NCBI RefSeq assembly: GCF_902459465.1
Contig: NC_047071.1
Coordinates: forward strand, 9,132,098-9,196,097
Source: Asterias rubens
Taxonomy: Eukaryota > Echinodermata > Asteroidea > Forcipulatida > Asteriidae
Length of the DNA stretch: 64,000 nt
Direction: 5' to 3'
Shown here: positions 25,401-37,949 of the stretch, in pieces
Layout of the letters: the number at the start of each line of letters is the position of its first letter
Position numbering within the stretch: the stretch's first letter is position 1
Notes under the pieces: generated by a model
What the model was told of the DNA's origin: nothing
Seen by the model: only the letters and a program-made list of their open reading frames with translations
Database searches by the model: none
Position numbers and translations under genes: made by a program

Positions 25401-25521
25401 TCATACAGTTCACACTCGATACAAACGTATGGCAAACAATATGACCAGTAACTTTAAATGACACTCAACCACGCCCTATGTAGCGAGAAACCACGCCTTT
25501 TTGAAACATCACTAAATTAGT

Positions 25522-25910
25522 TTAAGGAACACGTTGCCTTGGATCGGTCGAGTTGGTCTTTGAAAAGCGTTTGTAACCGTTCATTTTAAAATGCATATGA
25601 TTAGAAAGATGTTTTAAAAGTAGAATACAATGATCCACACACCTTTGCCTCGAAATTGCGTGGTTTTCCTGTTACTTTGCGAACTAACACGGTCGGCCAT
25701 TAATGGGAGTCAAAAAATTGACTCCCATAAGGGGCCGACCGTGTTTGTCGAAGAGGTAAAAGGAAAACCACGCAATTTCGAGCGATACTTGTGTGGATCT
25801 TTATATTCTACTTTTAAAATATCTTTCTAATCATATGCATTTTATAACAAACGGTTACAAACGCTTTTCAAAGACCAACTCGACCGATCTAAGGCAACGT
25901 GTTCCTTTAA
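25522..25910. repeat. MITE family 3, best-preserved palindrome
   Basis: Ends ttaaggaacacgttgcctt and aaggcaacgtgttccttaa-type. The arms pair almost along their whole length around tgggagtcaaaaaattgact (25705-25724). Confidence 0.85.
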
Positions 25911-27312
25911 CCCCACGTGGAACATTTGATTGGAAACACGTGAATAAAAGAATGCAACCTTTATTAGAACCACAACTTATTCGTAAGACATTGTGTATTT
26001 GTGTGCCGACTATAATGTACACTGAATTATAACCAGAGCAAAAAAAAATAAACAATCCCGCTTGCACCTGTTCTCGATTGTAGCTCGGACTACATTCAGG
26101 TATCAGTCAACAACTTATTTGTAAGTACCACACAAATAAGTGTTTCTATTATTGAAAACATACCAGTTTTAATAAATTGTGCTCCATGTGGAGTGTTACC
26201 AAACAAGAAGAAGCATTATACATAACAAAGCGAACCCCCAAATTCAAACCCAAAAATGATGTATTTTTTAAAGAAAAACATATGAGTGAAAAAAAAAAGA
26301 ATGTATTCAGATGAATTAAAAACTTATTATGTGAGTTGCGGATGAACTACTGAGTAAAAACAAAACAAAAATTGAAGAGACACAAAGAGAAACGCATGTT
26401 GTTGCGACGAACGAATAACCATTAACCCTTGTTACTAGGCGTATTGACCTGACCTGACGGCCAAAATGTCTGACTAAAAAACTGTTTAACAAAGAACCGA
26501 AGAACAGATACGCACAAAATTCATAACAATAATTAACATTTTAATAAAAACAAAAAATAGTAATAACATGATAGCTCAATAGCTTAAACATTAAACTGTG
26601 AACCGCAAATATGTGAAGACACAGTTTGTCATGACGCATAACAAAGCCCAATAAATGCCAATCGATCATTTTGAAACAGATAAGGGGAAATGTCAAATGT
26701 GATCGAACAAATTCGATAGAAGTTTCAACCAGGAGACCGACGCGTGAACTATGCATAACTATCGGTTACTTCATGTGACATTCAAGTTTATCTTTTTCCT
26801 CTCTTTCTTATATTTCTTTTAACCCGTTGAGAGTGAAGGTGGAAGACAGAAACAGATGACTGCTCTTATAAGTTTGCTCCTTGGCCTTTAACACTTCCCC
26901 GAAGCTTGTCTTAAAGACGTGACGGCTCCCTGTAGGTGCTCAACTCTACACGGACCCCATCTCTCTTCTAATTCTACGCAAACTGTGGGGGGACTCCTGC
27001 CTGCAAGACAAGATCCACTGACAGGAAAACAAAACACAGCGGATGTGGGACCTTAACTCGGGGGGCTTCTTCTGGCCGGCAAGCGACAGCAGCAACTAAA
27101 CTACGCTCCCAATAATGAAGAGACTACTATAATTCGATTAGGTCTCGTGTACGGTGAGGCGCTCTGGATCAACTTCAAGCTGCGGAAGGACCGTCTATTT
27201 TTTTCAAGTGGACGACCCATAAACCGCACTTGGTGTGGTAGAGACCCACTTAAACTCTCTTTTGTTTTCAAAGCTTCGGGAGGTCCAGACATAGGACAGG
27301 AATCGAGCCGAC
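25911..27312. other. Gene-free region upstream of gene C
   Basis: No repeat family is recognised. From about 26880 the DNA becomes less AT-rich, consistent with the promoter and 5' leader of gene C. No TATA box is clear. Confidence 0.4.
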
Positions 27313-29994
27313 ATGTCTTCCCGTGGACAAACCTCTCTCCTCGTGACGGTGATTTTGATGGGTAAGTCTGGCATGTTTATTAGCCAACAATGCTGACTTT
27401 TTTTTTTTTTTTTTTGCGATTCATCCCCTATGCTTAACGCAGTCATTCACAGTCAGCGCCATTGGGCGTAGCGTGAGTAAGAAGGGGATGGGGGTTAAAT
27501 TTAAGTGAATGACGCAAATGGGGAAACGTCTGGGTAAGGAAACGCGACACGTGAGCATGGTTGAGCATGATTCAGAGACCTCAGGAAGAGAGTATTAACG
27601 ATATGTTCTTATTTATAAACCAACTCAACCGCAAGACGTGAATAACGTTTAAATAATTTTGGGTTGAACAAAGAACAAGTGACTAGATTTGGACTTGAAC
27701 CCGCGACCCCCAGTTTAACATGGCGACATGCTTCCAGAGTGAGCTATACTACAGCCCATTGTTAGCTTTCCCCTTTCTCCTTTTTTTGTCAATATTTGTG
27801 TTGTTTAATGTTTGAAGCCCCGCATGGTGTTAAGAATAAGAATAGTAAACTTGTGCGTACAAACATGTAGGTCCATAGTCTCTGTGTTACTTGTAAAAAC
27901 TATTAAAAGGCAGTGGACACTATTGGTTACTCAAAATGATTTTAGCATAAAACCTTACATGGTAACGAGTAACGGGGAGCTGTTGATAGTACATTGTGAG
28001 AAACGGCTCCCTCTGAAGTAACGTAGTTTTCGAGGATGAAGTAATTTTTTTTCCACGAATTTGATTGCGATACCTCACAGTTAGATTACAAGGTTTCGAA
28101 ATCAACCATCCCGAAGCACACAAATTCGGGTGACAAGGTTGTTTCTTTTTCTTTCATTATTATCTCGCAACTTCGACGACCAATAATTGAGCTCAAGTTT
28201 TCACAAGTGTGTTATTTTATGCAATATGTTGAGAAACACAGAGTGAGAAGACTGGTCTTCGACAATTATCAATAGCGTCCAGTGTCTTTAAAAACACTGG
28301 CCCTATTGGTAATTGTTAAAGACCAGTCTTCTCACTTGGCGTATCTCAACATATGCATAAAATAACAAACCAGTGAAAATTCGAGCTTGATTGGTCTTCG
28401 AGGTTGCGAGATAACTATGAAACACGAAGTTGTGTGCTTTCAGATGCTTGATTTCGAGACCTCAAATTCTAAGCTTGAGGTATCGAAATCAAATTCGTGA
28501 AAAATTAATTCTTTCTTGAAAACTACGTAACTTCGGAGGGAGCCGTTTCTCACAATGTTTTATACAACCAACCTCTCCCCATTACTCGTTATTAAGTGAG
28601 GGTTTATGCTGATAATTATTTTGAGTAATTACCAACAGTGTCCACTGTGTTTAAATACAACGTAACGTTTTTCCTTCACCCTATCATTTCAAAAAAGGAA
28701 CCCCATTATAAAAACAAAAACAAAACATTTTTATAAGGCATATGTCATAACACCGTATATAATTGCATTATATTTCGTATAGGAACTCTACTACAGACAA
28801 GATGTAATAATAAAATAAATAACTGATTTTAGTAAGAACATCATCAACAAATTTAGAACAAGTTCCTCACATGTTATTGTTTATTCATTACGTTTGATTA
28901 AGCTATCGTAACATAACCGAATCAACAAATGCAAACGCCTGGCAACTTTCGTTTAATCTAGCACCCTCCTCGGTTCAGTATAAACGTAATTTCGCTTTGT
29001 TTTGTTTATTTAAAATAAGACCAAGTATGGACTAGGGTTTGTTGAACAGTTGTACATGCACATCGATCCTTAGTGGTGTATTTCTGGGAAAATAACATAG
29101 CATATTGAGGTTGGAGATGACGGAGACCTTAGCAACATTCCAGTGACCTTGGATGAACAATTCCATCTGATAGACAACATTTGTTAAATCGTTCACTAAA
29201 AGGTCACTCAACGTTCGGAGACCGAACACCAACATAACAAACGACGTGTTCGTCTGCTGTTCATATCATTATAATAATAACAACTTCATTATCAAATATG
29301 TGATGCTATCATAGCCAATACTTGGTATCCCCCTACTCCTACAAATTATATACAATTACAAACTGTATAAAGTTTTGTTTCCTGTCTATAATCTGAACAG
29401 ATTAGAGCAATGGTGTGCTATTTGCAGTAACGGTATTTCACATACCAACCATTGAAAGAGTGCCATAATCTGATAACAATACCAAATTCCCCACCACGAT
29501 CATACAAAGGCAGCATAGTTAACACTAAAAGAGGGCGGGGGGTAGAATGTCTTAATTTAGGCATGAACATATCAGTTATTTCGAACTGGAATAATCATTA
29601 GTACAATGGTTGGGAAGCATGATACAGTTCAAGGCATTTCAGAAGTTGAGCATTAGGAGGGGAGAAGGCAAGTATTGCACAGTATCGGTCGGCCTTGGGA
29701 GCAGATGCAGAAGGGATGGGATGATGTGGCAAGGCGTGTATACTGCGAGTGGAGGTTGGTCTGAGAGAAGAGACAAGTGAGATACCTTCTGGCCACGAGA
29801 TGCCAGTCATTTTAGTCGACCAGAAATTATGAGAAAAGCCCTGTCAGAAATTCACACAGTTATTAGGGATATTACGACCATTATGAACTAGCCAAAATAA
29901 GAAAAGGGCCGTATGGTAACTGTTCAAAATAAACAACTACAACATAAGTGCTGACGAGAGTTTTTGTATTTAAAAAGGTAATCTTGAAAGTAAG

Positions 29995-30025
<31 letters not shown>

Positions 30026-32515
30026 AGTGACTCTCCATCACATCCCAAGCTGATTTGAGTTCAACCCCATATGGTAAACAGATTATTAAGAATAGGTACT
30101 TATGAGTTTTATATATTTTCAGATTTTGGTTCGGCTCTGCAGAGAACAGCTAAATTGTTTACTGTTCCAATTCGTCTACAAAAGGTCATACACAAGACCT
30201 GGAAATACCTATTAGATGTTTCATTGTTATTTCCGTCCAGTTTATTAACAAGGTCATTATTGCGGGAAGCCGGGGGGGGGGGGGGCACCCCAAACTTAGG
30301 TTTACATCCTAACCGCCCTCTGTTGAAGACTGGTTTTTGACAATTACCAATAGTGTCCAGTGTCTTCAAGCAAGGTGTGATGTCTATGGTGATAATGACT
30401 TATTTTAAGATGAATTTTTTTTTTTAATCGATCGTTGACGATTTTGATTTGTAAACTACAACTTGATAAAGAACGGGTTATACAAGAAATCTGTCCCTCG
30501 TTTTTGTCAATCCAAATAAATTTGCAAAACATAAAATGGTGACCATGAAAACAAAAACTTGCTTTCTTAAAAGCTAGGCCAACATCACAATTAGGTTCAT
30601 CCTTTTGCCGGACTGTTGACAATGGAAGTGGCTTGAAAGATCCACTATATTAATAATTGCAACATCCCGCTTTTTGAAACTTAATGGCCCCATTCACACG
30701 GCTAATTTCCTCTCGAACCTTTGGATGGCCTACATTAAAGTGTTTGGTGCGGGTAGACCCTTGGAAGGAACACTCTGGATGTCTAGTATCCCAGACCGGA
30801 AACCAAAGTAGATATTAAGATAAACGTGAGAAATATAATTTCAGGTTTGCTTAGTGGGAGATTTAAAGGGAAGGTACACGTTTTGTAATTACTAAAACAA
30901 ATACTAACTTAAAAACTGACTTCGTAACGAGCATTGGAGAGCTGCTGATAGTATTGTGAGAAACGGTTCGCTCTGAAGTAGCATAGATTTTGAAATAGAG
31001 GTAATTTCTCACTAAAATAATGAACGACTTCTAGCTAGTCTAACAATGGTGTTTTTTCTTTCATCATTTTCTCCCAACTCCGATGACCAATTGAGCTCAA
31101 ATTTCCACAGGTTTGCTATTTTATGCATATGTTGAGATACACCAAGTGCAAACACTGGTCTTTGACAATTACCAATAGTGTACATTCCCTTTAAACCCAG
31201 ATGATAGAAACTCGTTTGCCATGTACGTTGTTTTTATTAGGGTTCATACCAGACGCAATATTAGATGATTATTCACTGTATAATCGATGGTGTTGTTAAT
31301 ACTGGACTCACAAGCACTTACTCTCTGTACAAAACGCCCGTGTTACAAATAACCGAGATTCCAGGAACCTTGAGGCTTGACCCGATCTGAGTTATTATCG
31401 ACCTATAGATTGTTTGACCCATAAATGGATCTAACTATACGCAGAATCCGAGTTAAAATTGCATTTCTTTTAAACTTGTTTTCGTGGTCAACCTGACACA
31501 GAAATGGTTTAGGGCGAGTGCAATGCGTTTAAAACGGGGTTTGTACACATTTACTCCATGGTTTATTCTCAAATATAGATACACAACAAACACAATTCAA
31601 AAATTAGTACATTTGTGTAGTTCAACACCATGGTGTCAATGTTGCAGTGTACCGAACTCAAACAAACACCCATTTTCATTATGTCCTTTGTTTTCATTGA
31701 CAGTGTTGCTGCAATGCTTCCAGGCCGCCCCTTTAGCTGAAGGCTCTGGGAGTCAAGTTCCCCAGCTGGTATCAGGCGGAGTTGCTCTCAGTCCAAGATG
31801 GTCTGAAATCGTCATAGACCAGGAAGGAAGTGGTGGCGAGTCCGAAGCGTCACAGTTCTCATCGACTTCGGATATTCTCTCGCAGTCGAGTAGTCTTGAA
31901 CCGTCAAGCGAAGTTCTGAGCAGCTCCGACACCGCCGAGGCTTACGGCACATCCAGTGAAGGCGATTCCGATTTTGTGATCGAAGAATCCGGTGTCGATA
32001 ACGAGGAGTCGATACTGATTCAGACGACGACGATTTGGCAGGAGTTAGACGATAACGATTTTGACCTGGACGGTGGGGCTGGGAATGAAGTCGGTCAGGA
32101 AGGAGGGGAGGAGCCTGGCACTGACCAGGAGGAGGGGGATAATGTCGACAATGAAATCATGAATGTCACACCAACAGAAGCCGAGACGACAACGTCTGTT
32201 GACGACAACGCCATCCCCGGTGGTGTACGCAACAGCCCGATTGAGTCTGGCGAACAGGAGAGTAACAACTTGAACATCATCTCGAATGTACTTGGGAACG
32301 AGGTTGGGGATCACGAAGGCCGAGTCAAGGGGGGCGTCGGGACGCCTAACGAGCCGAATGAGACCAGTGAAAGCAGCGGCATACCAGGCTCGGGTGTCAT
32401 GGCGGTGGTTATGTTTGCTGCAGCGATCGGAGTTGGTGCATTGATTAGTTTCATCATGTTTAGCGTGTCTAGATTCTTTAAGAAAACTACCTCCCGTAAC
32501 AACGACCCCAAATAA
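27313..32515 (+). CDS. Gene C: Ser/Glu/Asp-rich acidic single-pass membrane protein (286 aa)
   Basis: Exon 1 is 27313-27361 (MSSRGQTSLLVTVILM plus G), donor GTAAGT. Exon 2 is 31704-32515, acceptor TTGACAG. The junction codon GTG joins two hydrophobic halves into one convincing signal peptide (...VILM/VLLQCFQAAPLA), cleaved near AAPLA|EG. The ectodomain is strongly acidic and Ser-rich: clusters of SSSLEPSSEVLSSSD type at about 75-110, then Asp/Glu-rich stretches. Two N-glycosylation sequons (NVT, NET) are present. The membrane helix is at about 248-269 (VMAVVMFAAAIGVGALISFI...), followed by a 17-residue tail with RFFKK. The 4.3-kb intron is the longest in the cluster and is full of repeats. 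Open frame upstream of 31704 is intronic. An acidic Ser-rich ectodomain with one helix and a short tail matches the plan of sea urchin P16-type skeletogenic proteins; homology is not shown. Confidence 0.85.
27690..27770 (-). repeat. tRNA-derived SINE head in intron C
   Basis: The complement of gacttgaacccgcgacc is a B box, and gagctatactacagccc is a degenerate A-box arm. The stems are imperfect. Confidence 0.5.
27903..28292 (+). repeat. MITE family 1, full copy in intron C
   Basis: ttaaaaggcagtggacacta to cagtgtctttaa. It directly abuts an inverted second copy. Confidence 0.8.
28289..28654 (-). repeat. MITE family 1, inverted copy abutting the previous one
   Basis: It runs from tttaaaaacactggcccta to acagtgtccactgtgtttaa, in the opposite orientation to 27903-28292. 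Together they make an inverted repeat of about 750 bases within intron C. Confidence 0.8.
28655..30861. other. Intron C middle, mostly unassigned
   Basis: AT-rich, with T-tract (about 29996-30021), G13 (about 30271) and one solo family-1 end (30325-30368, gtccagtgtcttcaag). No coding signal is seen. Confidence 0.5.
30862..31196 (+). repeat. MITE family 2 in intron C
   Basis: Ends tttaaagggaaggtacacg and agtgtacattccctttaa, with family-1-like internal sequence. Confidence 0.75.
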
Positions 32516-35500
32516 ATCAGAAAAACTCTGCGGACATTTAGTTAGAGTACTAGACCAGACGTTTAATTGGTTGTCTTTCTACGAACATAAAAACATGCAG
32601 TCAAGTGTATTCATTCGGATACATTTCACACAATTGTTGTACATTTTTTACCTTTAAAAATATACTAATTTCCAAGTGAGGAAGGATGTTTTCATCATTA
32701 GACTTTGCTTTAAAATTATGAAGGTTCTTGTAAAAAAGAGGGCACATCAACGAACATTTAAAAAAACATGCTCTCTTGTAAAAAAGGTAATTATTTACGT
32801 TTGTCAATTGCCATTGATGAAGGTTGATAGAGCTAAACCAGAAGAATTTTGCCCGTAACAAGATTGATTTGTATTACATGGTAACTGAAGCCAACAAATA
32901 TGTACATTGCCTTTGGATTGTGCGCTTTCTTGTCTATTAGAATGTTCAGAAAGAATGTTTGTCAAAAAATTACTGTTTTAAAGTAGAATGTAATTATATT
33001 CTACAAAATGGTCCCTTAAATCCATTGTGTTGTTCTTTTGAATTGAACACATAGAACACAGCCAGGTATATGTAAAACTAAAATATCGCTTTCTCAAAAT
33101 AGCGGACTAGATCGTGAAACAGTTTATTACCTTCGGTCCGTTTATTTAAATTTTTCAATGTCATGTTATTGTAATTTAAAAGACTGGTTGACTAAGGTCA
33201 TTGGCTTAGGTCATTTCATTGCACTGAACTTTAACCTGTGATCTCTGGAGATGGGGCAAGTTATTACATAAGACACTAGCACGCGTATGCGGCCTCTGTT
33301 GACCGGTCCTTATTAATTATGTAGCGCCAATTTCACCCAATTGTGACCGGTACCATGCTACACCAGTCTATACCAACGTGTAAATGTTGGGCAAATATTG
33401 GGTGAAGGTAACTGAAGATTTTTAGGGGATGGAAACGTCTCGCAGGACAAAGGTTTAAAACAATATTCCGGAAAACATATATCCACTGAGCTTTGCAGCA
33501 CAACATATTGGTATTCGTAGGAATGTTTAAAGAACATGTCATCAAGGCAATTTACAGACAGGGTGAACATCAATCCACATGATAATGTCAATATATTTGG
33601 TTGAATGTACAGTAGGGTAGTAAGACAAACAAAAATGCATGCTGAATTATAAGTGCTTCTTTTCGCTTGCGTGACATGGCCTTTATGATTCAAACCCTGA
33701 TTGGACCATGCTCCTATGTTGATGCATTGGACAGCAATGAATAAAACAAAAACAAAATACACAAATGATCGTTAATATCAATGTATAGAATAGTTGTATT
33801 GTCATTCATAATTGCTTGACAATGTGTATATAAAATTGCCTGGTATTTTTCATTTTAAGAAAAGTAACGTGCAGGTTTTAAAAACTCAAATAAAAAAACT
33901 TAACAAACGTTAAAGCGATGTTTGTTTTATTCTGTTTGTCTGTTTTAAATCATTTTGGAACTCCTTTAGCAGTAAAGCAAACGAAGAAGTGTTAAAAAAA
34001 AACAGAAAGACAGCAATTGCTATTGAATGTTTTTAGTTTTTCGAAAAACCTTATTTTTTACTCGATAATTACGAAAAGTTCAGAAGTGTACACATATCAA
34101 AATTACATTAAAATGGTGAACAAGTGCATTATAAACAAGTAAAAATACAATTTCTGTTGAAAACATTCCGCTCAGGTAGCTGTTTAATAGAATGTCACTG
34201 GATGGGAGAACAAATTTAAATTCAATAGTTATAAGAATGGAACCTCCATTGAAGTCGCAAACTTTGCTTAAAGGGACATTACATAGTTGTTTTTGCCAAC
34301 AAATCGGTGGCTGGCAGTGTAGGCACTTTATGTAATACACCACATACATCAACTGACAAACCTCTTGAAGTTTGAGATCGATTGGCCATCTGGGTCACGA
34401 GAAAATATTGAAAACCCGGTTACACAATTGCAGGACATTGTTGCAAAAACTAATACGAATAAAACGCTCAGGGAGCGATACATTTGACAATTCAGACACA
34501 TTCGGTACTTAATTTGTAATATAAACGACTTTCAACGCTTACTGTCGTGGAGTATGAACCATTTGTATACAATTTAAACATGAAATGGGTGTGTTTAACT
34601 ACTTTTTTAATTTGTTTTTTTATTTTTTATAATTACGTGTCTCTCTGTCAAGTAACGAAGTACAAGAGGAAAACTGAGTGAATGTTAATAAAAGCGGGTT
34701 TGCAGCCATACACATTTGCCTATAGCGGAAATTGAACCTGCGACCTCCGAATCACCTAACACGAATTGAACCATCAATCCTTTTTTGGCAGTCTCCTTAT
34801 TGTGTCTTTAGTTTAGGAGTCACACACAAGTGTACGATATAACCTTGTCTCCATTCCTTAAAGTATGGCGGTGAATCTATTGTGAGATGCTCATTTACTT
34901 GTTTTGCATAACAACAACTAAAGTTGCATAAGTCTTATACTTTTTCAGTAACAATACAGTTCAAACCCGTGGCTGATAAATTGAATTGTTAACTTGCGGA
35001 AACTGACTCATTGCCTTCGTCACTAATTAGGTCTTCCTATTTTGGACTTGGTTGCAATGGTGGGTTTGGGGATAACACATCAGAGACATACACATACATG
35101 TGCATGGTCGGCTTTACGTATAAGAAATGTTTGTTGCTCATCATGTTTTATAAATAGGAGCTCTGACGTACAGGAAAGTATACAAGCAGATTTTTATCTC
35201 GTCATTCTCCCTGTGTGCGATGACTAGTGCGTTACTAAATGGTTTCAGAATAGTTTACCATTTAACCTCGCGTTGGTTTCAATTACTTCAATGAGAGACC
35301 TATAAATTTTGTGAAAAATGAAAAGATTCATTACAATTTTTTTTTTTTCCGCTTGACGCTATATGGTAAAGTTAGTATACATCATTATCTTGGAAATTAC
35401 TTATAAGACTTAAGTGGGTAGATGGGTATACGTTTAATTAAACCTAACGATATGGCCTCCCTTAATAATACCAATATGGTTCAATACGCATGTTTTGATT

Positions 35501-37949
35501 TTTAAAACGGCTATTTAGCTAATCCCAAGCACTAATATCAACCGAATAAGGGGTGGGGGTGGGGACCATAGACGTCTGAAAGCCAGTTACTCGAGCTAAT
35601 TTCTTCTTCTGGGAGATACAATTTGTAAAATTCCATTGTGACCGAAGAGCGAGCCAACTCTCCATTTTTGCGCACGATTTATGAAAACCATTTACATTCC
35701 TTGATTGTCATTTTCGTTTTTACTTTATGAAATAGCTTTAGTCCGGTTGGAAGTGGTGGATGGGGGGGGGGGGGGGGGGGGCGGTCACGCACTCCATTGA
35801 TACTTTTGTCTAACTTACTATTTGAAGGTGTCCAGTTAATTTTGAGGTTTCCAATGTTGAATAAATTGGTACATGGCGTCATTTGGCGGCCATCTTGTTG
35901 GCGGCCATCTTGGATTTTGACAAACAAATTATAGTCAGCGTAAGTTTTGAGCCAGACACCACACAAAAACAATTTAATCCATTCAGTTAGAAAACAAACC
36001 CATGGGGCGCATAGGAATCCACACTCTTTTCCACCTCACTACTTTAAGAAACTCTTCACGAGACTGTACCTTACATAATCTAACCTCTTGACCTCGAGTC
36101 ACCGGAAGTCGGGTCAGACAGTGAGTAATGACCGGAACTTTACATAACCTCATTATTTAACACGAGGTCTACCACCTGGCTCTCTCTATGTTTGTTTCTA
36201 AACCTAAACATTGCAAATTGTAACCATTTTAGGTAAAAGAAAGCAAATTTTAAAGGAAAATCATCATAGAAAATCAGAAATGAGACATTAATGTTGCTCA
36301 AGACTAAAGTAAGCTGCCCCTCCATTTAAAGGTTAAAGCCAAACTGAATGAACAGTTTCCGTTCAGTAATTCAATCAAAAACTGTTTGAAAGTGAGCGCC
36401 ACATTAATAATGTGTTTGTGTTTGTAAGTAATTTCGACAGGAAGAAAATAACCGTGTATCCAGGAAATCACAACTTAATTTGAGAATTCTGTTTCCAATA
36501 AAGGCTCGATTTTGTTAGCTTCTATAAAATGATTACATAAAGGTTAAAGTTTATACTACGTCTAAACTATTACAATCTGGTTAAAATGATAATTGTATGT
36601 GGGGAATTACTGTTTGATGTTTGTCTGTTTTTTTTTGTTTTTTTTCGTTTTTTTTTTCTTGTTTTCTTTTTTTTTCTTGGGGGGGGGGGGTTGTTTAAGT
36701 ACACGTAACTTTGAAGACAAAAGACTCAGTAGCATTTATAAAAGAACGTTATGCTGTCAAAATAAAATCTCACTGACTGCGAAGGTCATGCTGGCACAAA
36801 TCCTCCCCAGTAGTGTTCCCTCTCTGAAATGAAATAAAACCCCAAACAATGGCAGATGGCGTAATTAAAAATAAATCATTTGGGGAAGTTGTAGACAAAA
36901 TTGCATAATGAGTGGAGGAGGGGGCTTTACAGCTTTTGTGAGTGTACTGCACTTTGAGGAGCTTCTCTGTTGAAAGGTTATTGGGAAATATTTATGTTGT
37001 TATCCCCCCCCCCCAAAAAAAAAAAAAAAAAAAAAAAAACGTTACCGACAGTTAAGTTTCTCAGATCGTGTATTCTAGTTGCAGATTAGTTTTCTGCTTG
37101 GACGTCACAACTCCCAATTTTTCGCTATAATCTCACAAACGCGAACACCTTTTCAACTAAATTGTCCACTGCTAGTTTTATGGTATCATACTTACAGCTA
37201 AGTTGTATTTAAACAAACAGTAGGGTTCCACTTACCAAGCGATCACTCTATAACCTTAACATATTATTTGATAGGTCTGTAAAATTAAGCGTGTTGTCGT
37301 CCCTTTGAGGCAACATTTGTTTTGAAGGTTTCCTCTAGGCACTTGCTGATTTCTTGACTGAAACCTTTTAGTCCACCACCCATTGTCCTTAATTGACCCA
37401 TCCTATACTCTGTCAACGACATCTTTGTTAATAATAACTTTAACCGCAAGAAGCAATTGTGTTGCCAAGATATATTTTTATCTCACGCCACAGTCTGTGT
37501 TTAATGAAACCATACAGCCAACCAAAATGCTCGGCGTAATTACAAACCAAAATTAAAAACATCAAGGGAGTTAATTTTTCTAATGGAGTCTCTTCCGGTT
37601 CGAACCGGAAGTTCAAACATCATTTCGATGTCAAGATGTCACCGTAACGTACAACACAACGTAAGCTTGCCTTTTATATTTTACAGTAAGCATAAGCACC
37701 AGTTTCTTTTAATAATGTACGTGGTATGAATGACCCCAACTACAGTTTGTGGTAAACAGGGTCTGTCAACTTCTCACGTGAAGGGGGCCTGGAACACGTT
37801 GTGGTGAGTCAGCTAGTATCGTGATTCTATACATCCTTAGGCATGCAACAGTCTAAGCCGGTGTGAGACACCCACGTTTCTCGGTCCTTTTTTCTCTGTC
37901 ACTCAGCCGGCTTCAGGACGTCTCAAGATTAGCTACAACTGCTTCCAAG
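32516..37949. other. Gene-free region between genes C and D
   Basis: No recognisable gene. A worn minus-strand tRNA-like SINE head lies near 34715-34800 (gaaattgaacctgcgacc). G20 is at 35762-35781, a G tract is near 36680, and a C10 tract runs into A22 near 37006. Candidate distal AATAAA for gene C lies near 33888. Confidence 0.45.

Noticed and set aside
25076-25464. Open frames of 71-124 residues (poly-Thr, Asp-Ser, poly-Val, Leu-Ser) on both strands
   Set aside because: All arise from an acgaca microsatellite open in several phases. The Asp-Ser frame looks like an acidic matrix protein, but no signal exon or acceptor supports it.
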